Below are positions 1 through 10,020 of a stretch of 64,000 bases of DNA, one piece after another. Every line of letters starts with the position of its first letter. Position 1 is the stretch's first letter. Position numbers and translations under genes: made by a program. Source of the DNA: Laguncularia racemosa (taxonomy: Eukaryota; Streptophyta; Magnoliopsida; Myrtales; Combretaceae); contig JBBMOL010000037.1 in assembly GCA_037954665.1 (NCBI GenBank), forward strand, positions 62,001 to 126,000, read 5' to 3'. The notes beneath the pieces are model-generated. The model did not search any database, was not told the origin of the DNA, and saw only the letters and a list, made by a program, of their open reading frames with translations.

Positions 1-328
1 TTACAACATAAATAGTCTAAAGAAATAATTATAAATAAAAAAGGTCTTCATCCTGCTAGCTCTTCCATAGGATTCATCGGCCTAGCTCATCGTCGGTTTA
101 GTTCGGTCCATGGATAACCCATAAGCTGAGTCTGAGTGAGTTTACCATCGCCTTGTAAGGTATAATAAGTGTTCCTATTGGAATATACAATATATGAATA
201 AGAGAAAAGAGGTTAGTAAACAAATAATTCCAGGGTCGATGTGCTCAAAATGGGCCCTCATTACCAAGATTTGAAATCCCTTCGCTCTTACCCTAATGAT
301 AGGACTTGATGGATTTTGATTCCTATCA
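1..328 (-). repeat. E1 3' LTR, first 328 bp only
   Basis: Read on the minus strand it begins TGATAGGAATCAAAATCC directly after the polypurine tract. It matches the starts of the LTRs at 4944, 24550 and 35956. The rest runs off the window. The pol reading frame continues into it down to position 175. Confidence 0.92.
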
Positions 329-669
329 TCTCCTCGGGCCTCAAAAAGATTTATCCTCAAATCTAACAGATCAAATGCAGTAGAGACTCTATTTCCTCCT
401 AGCAAGCTACCTGAAGAAGTATCACTACAGAATCCTAATATTTGAAATACCACAAGGGGTGATTGTTTTCTCTCCTCCATTTCTATGATGTATCTCATCT
501 GCAGCATAAATAATGATCCATTATTCACTGAGGTCTCCCCTATCTCAACCCGTTCCATTGATATTGTTTCCTCCTTTTCTAACTCATCAGTATGGTGCTG
601 ATCCTCATAGCCCTCTAATGGTTGGCCTAACTGCTCACTGCCCTTTGAAACCTCTGAAGGTGAACACAA
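175..669 (-). pseudogene. pol: E1 fused pol remnant: linker, RT N-terminal edge, IN C-terminal stub, U3-encoded tail
   Basis: This 164-codon frame starts in the repeat linker (PSEV and QPLE motifs), passes a short stretch homologous to the segment just before RT in E6 (VFQILGF against VSQVLNEY), then jumps straight to the IN C-terminus (RVSTAFDL, NLFEARGDD). About 650 residues of RT, RNase H and IN are missing between the two. The frame crosses the polypurine tract and continues into the LTR, ending in a hydrophobic run (LLTSFLLFIYCIF). It is in the same frame as the PR remnant at 1120-1377, with several stops between. The same join is present in E2 and E4, so it was inherited rather than made here. 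The first Met is an artefact; upstream coding continues. Confidence 0.82.
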
Positions 670-888
670 CTGTTTCTAAATAGTTTGGCTCTCTAATGAT
701 AGGCTCATCTAATACTGACCCTCAAAATCCTCCAGTAGTTTACTAAACTGCTCATGAGCCTCTAGTATCTCTAAAGGTTAGCATGTCTGCTTCTGCACAA
801 TGTGGCCCTCTAAAGGTTAGTTTATGTGGTTGTGATTCTTAAGAATCTCTGATGGTTTACAAAACTGTTGCTGAACCTTTTGGACCTC

Positions 889-1377
889 TAAAGGTGACAT
901 CGGATTCAGAATAATACGTTTTCCCTTAATTTAGAATACATAAGTATTCTTGAAGCCATCATATAAGACCCTCCTATCATATAACTAAGGCCTACCAAGC
1001 AATATATGGGACGCATACATAGGTAGAATATCACACTCGATTTCATCATAGTATTTGTCCTCTACATTGAAAGGTACCCTAGCTCTTTAGGTCACATGTA
1101 AACTCCCCTGATCACTAAGCTAATGCAATTTATACAATTCAGGATGTAGAGTAGTGGCAAGTTTTAATTTTGATACTAACGATGTTGCTACCACATTGGT
1201 ACAACTACCACCATTAACTATAAAGACACATAAATTTCCTTGTACCCTACAAGAAGTATGGAATAAGTTTTGCCTTTGTTCATCATCCTTAGTAGAAAAT
1301 GTAGTCAATGTCCAGTGCAATACATTAGCATAATGAAACATTTCACTAGACATTATTGTGTTTAAATCCAACAACAC
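889..1377 (-). pseudogene. pol: E1 retropepsin-like aspartic protease remnant
   Basis: It is homologous to the PR domain of plant Ty3/gypsy polyproteins: NLFHTSCRVQGNLCVFIV, then NGGSCTNVV, then (below 1119) the conserved ASHILLGRP and LHDGF-like segment and NPMSPLEV. The likely start is the internal Met at 1353 (MSSEMFHYANVL), shared with E2, E4 and E6 and marking a common gag deletion. The catalytic Asp of DGGSC is Asn here (codon 1213-1215). Several stops follow, among them Trp to TAG in the GRPWL motif. It is not a working protease. Confidence 0.85.
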
Positions 1378-2871
1378 AATAATGATCCTTACACTTCTAC
1401 ATTCAAGTACACAACCAAGCTACAAGTGAAGTACACTCAACTACTTTCAAGTAGATAGAATTAAATTCAACTACAAGTGTTTAAATAACTAGTTCAATTA
1501 CTTTCACACTTCAATGACTTGTTTGAATTTTAAATTCTATTACTCAACCTTCCCTTTCTTGCCATGGTTTTACACTATAAATAACCACAATGTGCAGCAC
1601 CTCAACAAATACAAAAATACACAAATCCACCTCCACACTACTCCTCTTTGCTCACGGTGCTAAGATGCTTCATGCCACAATTAGCAATATCCTTGACAAC
1701 ATATATAATAACCAACATCAAATGTACACAACCTCTACTACTTAACAAGAATAACTCTAAAATTCACTTCTCAAGCCACGGTACAATTTCACTTCTACAA
1801 TTACAACCAAAACCACAACTTCCAAGCAAGATAAGGCAACCCACTTTCAAATTCAAAAGAAGTTCAATAAATGCACAACTCCACAAATGGTAAGAGGCTT
1901 TTTCAAATTCAAATGATACACAATTAACTATGACTTAATGTGTGTTTGAAATTTCAAATTGACCTCTTAATGTACACTTTCAATTCTGATTTCAAATTTG
2001 AAAATGACAATTGTAATTCCTCCACCTTTTCCGAAAACACATATTACACAATTCCACTTCACAATTAAAACACCACTCTTCCCCTTCATGGTTTGCTATT
2101 CATGCACTATACACTCACACTTTAGCCTCAATGTGCAACACCTTACTCCACACAACTCCATAAATTCACATCAAAATGCACACAACCTTCGCAAAATTTT
2201 ACAAACACAACTCTACACATATACACAACGCCACAACATTACACTCACACACGGTACACTCACTTTAACTTACAACAATTCACTTACAGTGCAATATCCT
2301 TCTACTCAATTCACACAACACAAACTCCACCAATTCAATACTCCTTTACACCACCACACATACACACACAAACATGGCAACAATTTCAAATTTGAAAATC
2401 AAACCACTTCACTAATTGCAACCCTTCCACAATTGGTAAGAAGTAATTTTCAAATTCAAACAACCATACATTAACTTCTTCAACTTAATGTTTGTTTTGA
2501 AAATCAAATAATTTCCAAATCTTCCACACAATTCAAATATGGAAATGCTTAATTACTCCTCTATTTTTTCAAAAACAAACATGTAAGTATCACAATTCTT
2601 CTTCCTACACAATTGCATTTTTAAATTTGTATTCAAAATGCATTAACATTCCTCTTCCTCCATGGTGAAGTCCACGACATAGAAGCTTCAACAAGTACCC
2701 AAAACTCACTCTAACAAGCAGTAAGTTCAACTTCCACTCAAGACAATCATGCCACTTTAAGTAATTACAACAACAATTTCAATTTACTCTCAATTTCGGA
2801 ATTGAAGATGTAAGAACATGAACCCTAAATTTCCGAAATTCAAAATCAAATAGCCCTTCTCACAACCTCAA
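1378..2871 (-). other. E1 untranslated leader (gag-less)
   Basis: About 1.5 kb lies between PBS and the PR start where gag would be expected. On the plus strand it is CA-rich, which creates long open frames at 1648-1893 and 1998-2474 on the wrong strand; these show no known protein and are not called. It aligns with the equally long leader of E4 (33389-34895). Confidence 0.75.
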
Positions 2872-2883
2872 GCTCTGATACCA
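2872..2883 (-). other. E1 primer-binding site
   Basis: The minus strand reads TGGTATCAGAGC, complementary to the 3' end of plant initiator Met-tRNA. It lies five bases inside the 5' LTR end at 2889. Confidence 0.92.
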
Positions 2884-3642
2884 AATTATGATGTGCTTAA
2901 AACCAAGATTAAGCACATGCAAAACTAATTTGAAAAACAATCAAACAATGTCAATCAAATTAGCTTCCAAATGGTGTCAATTCTCAATGTTTATAACCAA
3001 TTCTTTAAACAAAGATGTGATAAATCTTAAGTATCCAAATTAGATTGCTTTGATACCAAAAGATGATGTGCCTAAAAGGGGATTAAGCATAATCAAATGG
3101 AACAAATACCAATCCTAAATGCACTAAATCGAATCCTGTTTAACAAGCTGGGAATTGCATGATTCCTAATGGAGTGCATGGAGATCTAAATTCAATAACT
3201 AATGAATTAATCAACCACAATGATTCAAAACCCTCAAAATACACTAATTAATCTTGAAATACCACATGAATCCAAGATCAACAACAAAATCAATTCTGAG
3301 ATCCCCCTTTATAGAAAGGCAATTCATGGTTCAAATGATAAGCAATTGATGATGGTTAATAACAAGTAAATTAAGTACTCAAAACGAGCACACTATTTCG
3401 AATCAAACTAACTCAAATCTGACCAAGAAATGATTCAATCCAACCCTAGATATTACACACTAGAGAAGAAAAGAATACACAACAATTAGAAATTGATATG
3501 ACTCACAATTTCAATTGTTGCACTCGCTACAATCTCAACTCTTGAGATTGAAATTGATAAGAGGAAATTAAACTAGGGAAACCTTAGGCTCTCTCATGTA
3601 AAGTGAATGTGTTTAATATGAAAATTTGCCTCCCTTAAAACC

Positions 3643-4482
3643 TGATGAAATCCATGATGAGAGTCAAGTTGGAAGAAGGAATGTGGATCCTCTTGAAGTG
3701 CCGCCTGGACCGATCACAAGAAGTCGAGCGAAATGACTCAAGGAAGCACTTAACGGGTTGATAAAGGAAGTCCATGAAGCCGGAAAGGATTGGGGCAATC
3801 ATGAAGTTGGAATGGATTGGAACAACCATGGGAAGACCCTTGCTCTTATACAAGTCACACCGGACACGGGTTGAAGAGGGCTTGTACTTTCAAGGCACGG
3901 CCGTGTATGGAGTCAAGCAAATCCACACAAAAATATACGGCCAAAGTACACGGGCGTGTATGTTGCCAGAAGTTGCACAGAAAGATACATGGCCAAAGTA
4001 CACGGGCGTGTATGTTGCCAGAAGTTACACAAAAAGGTACACGGCCAAAGTACACAGGCATGTACACGGCCGTATATCCCCTGTCGGCCAGCTTGTTCTG
4101 TTTTCGCGTTTTTACGCCACTTATCTAAACTACGTCATTTTGGACTTGTTTTACACGAATTGTAACCCTAGTATAAAAGCTCCTAGGGTTTAGAACAACT
4201 TAGAACATACATTTTTTTAACATTAAAACACTTTTGAGAGGCACCTCTCTTGGTTCTTCAAGAACTAATTCGAACTTATCGGATTGATTTCTGTGGCGTT
4301 CATCTCGACTTATCAATCGGTCTTTCATCCCAATTGTGGCATCTTCATTTTACACCAAGGTTCTTGTCTCGCTTATAGACAACGGCTCGCGGTTTCCACT
4401 TTAGGTGTTTGGGCATCTTAGGCAAGGAATTTCTGAACGTATTGGTATTGGGTTTTGTCATGGGTTGGCGTGGTTCATATCA
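3643..4482 (+). mobile_element. S1: solo LTR inserted in the E1 5' LTR
   Basis: This 840-bp insert begins TGATGAAATCC, ends GGTTCATATCA and is flanked by a perfect 5-bp duplication AAACC (3638-3642 and 4483-4487). The uninterrupted LTRs of E4 and E6 show the empty site. Near its 5' end (3686-3781) it encodes the C-terminal motif of a Ty3/gypsy polyprotein, PPGPITRSRAK, then LKEALNGLIKEVHEA after one stop. Thus U3 of this family contains the end of pol. GTATAAAA at 4171-4178 is a plausible TATA box in the same direction. Three 52-bp tandem units occupy 3939 to about 4070. Confidence 0.87.
3939..4072 (+). repeat. 52-bp tandem repeat in S1
   Basis: Units start at 3939, 3991 and 4043, each beginning GGCCAAAGTACACGGGCGTG with small changes; the third is partial. 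The palindrome-like ACACGGGCGTGT recurs. Three adjacent identical-length units without variable spacers inside an LTR rule out a CRISPR. Confidence 0.9.
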
Positions 4483-4497
4483 AAACCCTACTTAAGC

Positions 4498-4511
4498 AAG
4501 TATTTATACTT
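4498..4511 (-). promoter_or_regulatory. E1 5' LTR TATA motif
   Basis: The partly palindromic AAGTATAAATACTT contains a plausible TATA box. The same 14-mer sits at the matching place in nearly every LTR of the group, upstream of the presumed R region. S1 inserted just downstream of it. Confidence 0.6.
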
Positions 4512-4944
4512 ACTCCCTTTAGGGTTAAAAAGTCTACAAAATTACAATTATGCCACTTTTAAGGTAACCAGTCCTAAAAGACAATTACAAGCAAATGAAA
4601 GTGTCCCAAAAGAAAGATTACAACATAAATAGTCCAATGAAATAATTATAAATAAAAATAGTCTTCATTATGCTAGCTTTTCCACAGGATTCATTGGCTT
4701 AGCTCATCCCGGTTTAGGTCAGTCCATGGATAACCCACAAATTGAGTTTGAGTGGTTTGTCCATCGCCCTATAAAGCATGATTAGTGTTCTTATTGGAAT
4801 ATACAATACATGAATAAGAGAAAAGAGGTTAGTAAACAAATAATTCTAGGGTCGGTGTGCTCAAAATGGGCCCTCATCGCCAAGATTTGAAATCCTTTGG
4901 CTCTTACCCTAATGATAGGTCTTAATAGATTTTGATTCCTATCA

Positions 4945-5640
4945 ACATACTTACATACCACATATCTTCCATACATATACACACATGCTACATGCTCCAT
5001 ACACAATTTATATACACACTAGTACCGCGTACCCTACACCTTCCATATGCCTCCACACATACTCCACACATTCTACACCTTCCATACATATACATACCCT
5101 CACACTACATGGCATCTACGCATACACAAACATTCTTACACACACACACCATGCATATCCTCATATATACACATTTGTATACACATCATCATTCTTGCAC
5201 ATACACATACACACCTTCCTCCACACATATACACTCTCATACATCTCACACCATCATCCACACATACATACGCATCTTTCTCATCTACGCACACAACCAC
5301 ACACACGCACACACATATACAGCCTCCATTCGCGCACATCCACTCACTCTCACACACCCCCACTTCCTTCACATGCGCACACACATCCTCATGCATATAT
5401 AAACATACCCTTCACCGCACACACATCATCCTTCACTGCATACAAACACATACGAATTTTCATTCACACACACACTCACATACACCTCCTTGTTCATGCA
5501 CACCACCACACACACATCCTTGCTCCACACACTCACACATACACACAACCTTCACCTACACACACACATCCTTACACACACCATCCACCGCTATATACAC
5601 CACACACTCCCATTCACACACACACACACATTCTTGTCTC
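4945..5640. repeat. CA/CATA-rich degenerate simple-sequence tract
   Basis: About 700 bp of imperfect CACA, CATA and CACAC runs begins next to the E1 LTR. Long open frames here are His/Thr-rich products of the CAC repeat. Confidence 0.85.
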
Positions 5641-6060
5641 TTCCTCTTCCCTCACTTGCTTTTGTACTTGCTATTCGTTTGTGGTTGTCATCGTAATCAT
5701 TGTTGCTACCGCTATTGGCGTCGAGGTTGCTACCATCATTGGAACCATCATTGCTGCTGCTGTTGTTGTGATCATCACTGCCGCCGTCATTGGGTGGCTA
5801 CCGGTCGTGGTTGCTATTGCCACTGTTGTTGTAGTCCTTTTCCCTTACACGCGCACACACATACATACTCCCATTCTTCTTCTACTTTTGCTACTATCGT
5901 CGTTGTGGTTGCAGCTATCAGATCATTGTTGCTATGCCGGAGTGGGAGTGATTATCGCTAGTCAGGCTCGTCGTCGTTGGGTGGTTGTTGTTGTCATTGT
6001 TGTAGCTGCTAAATCATTGTCGCCACCATTGTTGCTGTCGGGATCGTAGTCGTTGTTTAT
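5641..6060. repeat. GTT/GTC/GCT-rich degenerate trinucleotide tract
   Basis: It is enriched in GTT, GTC, GCC and ATT triplets and would encode Val/Ala/Ile runs in one frame. It contains a short CA patch near 5850. Its GC content is higher than the surroundings. I recognise no protein. Confidence 0.6.
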
Positions 6061-6375
6061 CTCATTGTTGGAGTCACTTGTGTTATATTATATTATATAT
6101 TATAATTGTCTCTATTTTTGTATTTCATACGCGTATGAGAATACATTTAAATTTTATATTTTTGGAAATTTACTACAAAAAACTTATGTCTAAATTAATT
6201 TGATTATTTCGAACATAAATATTTACTTTAAATTTTAATTTGATATTCTTAGATTTAAAATTTTAAATTAATTTTATTATTTAACCAAATATTATTTGAA
6301 AATTACATTTTGGATAATTTATTATTCTATTTATCTTCCTTTAATTGTTTATATAATTTTTCGAAATTTTTCGAA
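6061..6375 (+). repeat. Dispersed repeat R, partial copy a
   Basis: It is AT-rich and aligns with 8580 to about 8840 (shared stretches near TTTGATTATT and AATATTTAC, and a following AATTTCAAATTAATTT-like stretch). It is probably a fragment of an old LTR, but no TG..CA ends are visible. Confidence 0.6.
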
Positions 6376-7619
6376 CTCCACAGCAACACTATCGTATCTT
6401 GACATCAGTCAGAGCAACTCTCCTATGTCTTGACATCAATCGAAGCAACACCCTCAAGAAACATGCCGAACTCGGAACCAACAAGGCGTAGATAATCCCC
6501 TAATCCCTTAGTTTGCACAAGACAGTTTAGTAATATCACAATTATTTCCGGATGCCCCCTTAGCAATGATGGCCTTCAAATTTACGCAATATCTCATATA
6601 ATGCATGTCCCGTTTATATTGAGTCCTAGCCTTTAATTACACAATTTAGGGTGATCAATCAGTATTCAATAACAAGCCAATACACAAAAAGAAAATAAAG
6701 CAATCGACTGACAATTCAAGCAATATCATTCATAAACAGCATCAATAATCCATCTAAATCTCGAAATCAAACCCATTATGTTTCACACCCATAAACCTTT
6801 TCCATTATGTATACAAGCATCTCATATATGGATCCACCACTTATATCTTCATATATTCCAATACATACTCCTTTCCATCAATACATATACGTATATCTCA
6901 TACACATACATATGCATATATATGAATGCACAAATGCATGTGTATACATACAGTGCATACTTCCATACACAAACATGCGTATAACTACGCACATACATAT
7001 ATACAAATCCATACCTTCAATATACAAATACACATACAATCATATCCAGATCGAACACAACATATCAAAATCAATCACAACATTGTAGCATGTCATGGAG
7101 TTTCCCACTCTCTTGTTTATGGTCGTCTTAATCCTAACTGTCGTCGAGTGATTCCGACATGTAATCCCTTTACCTAATGATAAGATAGAATAAAATAAGA
7201 TAAATGTCTAAAATTTAAGTCGAACCTTGATTTAATTGAAGGTACTAAAGTTCATTTATATTTTATTTATACCTAATTTAGTATTTTAGTATAATTTCTT
7301 CATTTTGCATTGATATTTCATAATTTTATAATTACATATCCTCTCTACACTCACTCATACACATAATCGTATCATTAACAGCACACATGCATTTCCAAGA
7401 CTCCCTTTAATAACTTGATCACTTAGTCAAGCTACTTGAGCTGTCATTTCTATATCGATAATATCTCTTCTTTTCAGTTTAATTCCACATACATACAAAC
7501 TTGCTTCCTTCATACAATTCCCTTTTTCCTCCTCAGCTTCACCATTTCATTCCTTCTTTCCCCTTTTCCCAATTCTTTTCCCTCTTACTCTTTGCTACAT
7601 TCTTATACTTCAAATATCA
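6376..7619. other. No gene recognised; old repeat-like sequence
   Basis: A roughly 33-bp direct duplication around CTTGACATCA lies at about 6391-6452. From 6778 to 7080 the sequence is ATACA-rich. Short open frames here have no recognisable domain. Confidence 0.5.
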
Positions 7620-8030
7620 CACACATACACCATAATCACACTCCACACACACTCTCATGCACCTTCATATCTCCCTTAAACCTACACACTACATATTTGC
7701 CCACACATACACACATCTCCACACTTACACACACTAGCACACACACACATCACACCCCCTTTACTCACCAACACATGCACACATATGCGTACACACACTT
7801 ACACTAACACGTATATCCACACACATTCTATTCCCACACATACTCTAGCACACACACACACACACATTAGTACACACACATATACGTATACATTCACACA
7901 CACTCAAACATACCCACCATGCATACACCTACGCATATACATTTCATGCACACACACATACACATATACTCATGCACACATGCACACATACACACCACAT
8001 ACATATACACATATACATATACTTTACCTC
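7620..8030. repeat. Second CA-rich degenerate simple-sequence tract
   Basis: Imperfect CACA/CATA runs resemble 4945-5640. Open frames on both strands reflect composition only. Confidence 0.85.
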
Positions 8031-8574
8031 CTTGCTATATATAGACACACCCATACACAATTTCATACACCAAATCACCTCCTCATCCCCACACACACCA
8101 CAAGATCTCCACTTCCGAGCTTCGCTTTCCTCGGTTTCAGTAAAAAAAATTGAGTATATTTTTAAATAATTTTTCCTCACTTAAAACATAAGTAAAAATA
8201 CACTATTATATATTATTCGAACTCAAGATATTCAAATATATAGTATTTCTAACTAATAAACTTAATTACTAGGCTAAATACTAAAATTTTTACATATTTG
8301 ACATTAGTACCTATACTAAAAAAAATAATTTTGTTTTGCATAAATTTAGTCTTGTTGAGTTATACTTACCTCAAGAAACATATTGGTGGTCTCGAATCAT
8401 CAATCAAAGGTCTTATGCATGAGATATGAATTCTTTTGTTCGTTTTTCCTTTTTTCCTTTCTTTTCTCTTTTCTTACGTTCTCTCGTTGTCCTCAGTCTC
8501 TCCCTCGTTGTCTCGTTTCCTCTAGCGCGTTTTGGAGCTTTCATCCATTTTTATAGTTTTTTTTTTCATTGTTC
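8031..8574. other. No gene recognised
   Basis: AT-rich sequence followed by a TTTC/CTC-rich stretch (8426-8570). The open frame at 8426-8710 is a run of Phe/Ser/Leu codons with no known domain. Confidence 0.5.
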
Positions 8575-8957
8575 ACACTGTCATATATATATGTTTATAT
8601 ATTATATTTTACATTATAATTATTTATATTTTAATATTCTGCGCGTGTACGATGCTATTTTAAAATTTGTATTTTTAGTATTTTATTATGAAACTTTACG
8701 TCTAAGCTAATTTGATTATTATAGACATAAATATTTACTCAAAATTTTCGTTTGAAATTCCTAAATTCATAATTTCAAATTAATTTCATTATTTAACTCA
8801 ATATTGTTTATGATTTACGTTTTGATGTATTTATTCTTTTAATTTAAATTGCACAAGCTACAATTAGGACTTATAATTATTTTCATTTATATTTTATTTA
8901 TTTATTTATATACCTATATACAAATATTTTTTAATCACTTCTTTTTCTAAATTTATT

Positions 8958-9708
8958 TGATACGATTCCAAGGGCTAAGATATGAGCGCCAAAGAAATCA
9001 AAATCAATCCGAGCTATCGGTGGCAATACGGGGTCCAAAAAAGGACATAAGCATCGAGAGGACCCAAGGCAAAGTTCGGCCAGCCTTAAGCCAACCTTGA
9101 ATAAAGGCTGGCCAAGTTAACTTCAAGGCCGTCGGCCTTGGTGCCGGCCTATATGTAGGCCACCAGCCTTTGTTGCTGGCCTATGTATTTAAGCCGCTGG
9201 CCTTGAATGGCCTCGCACAACTTTTCTAGGCATGATATAAATAGTGTCTTTAGGTATTTCGAAAAAACAAATGTTATTTTGTTGAAAAGATAAACACTTG
9301 GAGTGTGTGTGAATCCTCTTGGAGAGTTCTTGAATGTTGAGAATTTGTTTTCCCTATATTCTACTTGTTCTTATCAGATTCTTGGTCCCTATAGAATTTG
9401 TGGCGAACATCGTTATTGAATTCTTGGAATTCTTTAACCTTAGTGATTGATTTATAGAACGTGGTCTCCATCGTTCTATGATTTAATTGTGAATTAGTTT
9501 AATTTTATCAATCTTGGCATCTATAGATTGGTAATTTTATCCATATCCTTTGATTTTACTTCGCTAGTACCAAATACAGAAAAACCCTAAAATTGTTATT
9601 GACGATTTGATTTGTGTGAGAAGGATTCGATTCCAATTCCGTGTCATTTTGTATCAGAGCATTCCGATTTCGTATCATTTGGTATCAGAGCATATCAATT
9701 TCGTAACA
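8958..9708 (+). mobile_element. S2: solo LTR with two PBS-like sites at its 3' end
   Basis: This 751-bp insert in repeat R begins TGATACGATTCC and ends ATTTCGTAACA. It is flanked by TATT (8954-8957 and 9709-9712; TATTT if the first base is shared). Copy c of R shows the empty site. Its sequence differs from the E-group LTRs. TGTATCAGAGC lies at 9650-9660 and TGGTATCAGAGC at 9680-9691, both normally just outside an LTR, so the LTR end has been extended twice. Confidence 0.8.
9647..9708 (+). repeat. Two tandem 31-bp PBS-containing units at the end of S2
   Basis: Each unit has a T-rich triplet, a PBS-like core GTATCAGAGC, about ten bases, then an LTR-end-like TTTCGTATCA or TTTCGTAACA. The preceding LTR end is TTCCGTGTCA. 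Three successive LTR ends are thus stacked. Confidence 0.8.
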
Positions 9709-10020
9709 TATTTAGTAATGTATTTCAAATAATTTGAAATTCTACGCTCGTTATCCCTTTCCTTTATATACGATTATTCTTTCTAATTGTTTTAAATATC
9801 TATTTCTCATTATTTGTTATACTTATCAAATGGATTTCATGTCTTCCTCATTTTCTATTTTAAAGCCTATTATTATTTCTCATAAGTTTTTGGTTATTCA
9901 TAAATTATTAAAGTAATATTAATGTATCATGATGTTTTAATTTTTTTGTCATAAATTTCTTTTTAATATTGCAAAATTTTCAGTCTCGTTACCCCGGCCT
10001 AGAAGTATCTATTATTTCGC

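Larger units (their letters stand above)
1..4944 (-). mobile_element. E1: non-autonomous Ty3/gypsy element, minus strand, cut by window start
   Basis: The minus-strand order is 5' LTR (2889-4944, interrupted by solo LTR S1), PBS (2872-2883), long non-coding leader, PR remnant, 13-residue repeat linker, IN C-terminal stub, polypurine tract (329-342, rc GAGGCCCGAGGAGA) and partial 3' LTR (1-328). There is no gag, RT, RNase H or most of IN, so it depends on proteins from elsewhere. It shares its deletion junctions with E2 and E4. The outer end of the 3' LTR lies outside the window, so the target-site duplication cannot be tested; the bases after the 5' LTR are acata. Confidence 0.9.
2889..4944 (-). 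repeat. E1 5' LTR, split by S1
   Basis: The minus-strand start is TGATAGGAATC (ends at 4944) and the end is GGTTTTAAGCACATCA (2889). S1 occupies 3643-4482; without it and one copy of its duplication the LTR is about 1.21 kb, close to the E4 LTRs (1223 bp). At 3047-3058 lies a second, decayed PBS (minus strand TGGTATCAAAGC) preceded by an older LTR end at 3064 (minus strand TTAGGCACATCA). The terminal 175 bp (2889-3063) is therefore an extension beyond the original LTR end. Confidence 0.88.
8575..10020 (+). repeat. Dispersed repeat R, copy b, interrupted by S2
   Basis: 8575-8957 plus 9709-10020 align with 44894-45204 plus 55588 to about 55740, and the first part with 6061-6375. Conserved marks include ATACTTATCAAATGGA, AAAGCCTATTATTATTT and a terminal TACCCC[A/G]GCCT. 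Its class is unknown; an old LTR is likely. Confidence 0.75.

Noticed and set aside
1648..2474. Two plus-strand open frames as small secreted or Thr/His-rich proteins
   Set aside because: They are antisense to the E1 leader and caused by CA-rich composition; the same occurs antisense to the E4 leader.
3939..4072. CRISPR-like array
   Set aside because: Adjacent 52-bp units without distinct spacers, in a eukaryotic LTR.
3774..4193. 139-codon plus-strand frame in S1
   Set aside because: It crosses the 52-bp repeat in an LTR; 52 is not a multiple of three, so the three frames simply share the repeat.
4985..6049. 354-codon open frame as a gene for a His/Thr-rich membrane protein
   Set aside because: It lies on two degenerate simple repeats; two other frames there are open too, and no domain is recognisable.
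7436..8180. Overlapping open frames on both strands
   Set aside because: CA-rich simple sequence; opposite-strand frames are equally open.
8426..8710. Phe-rich open frame as a membrane protein gene
   Set aside because: Runs of TTT and CTC codons; no conserved residues, runs into repeat R.
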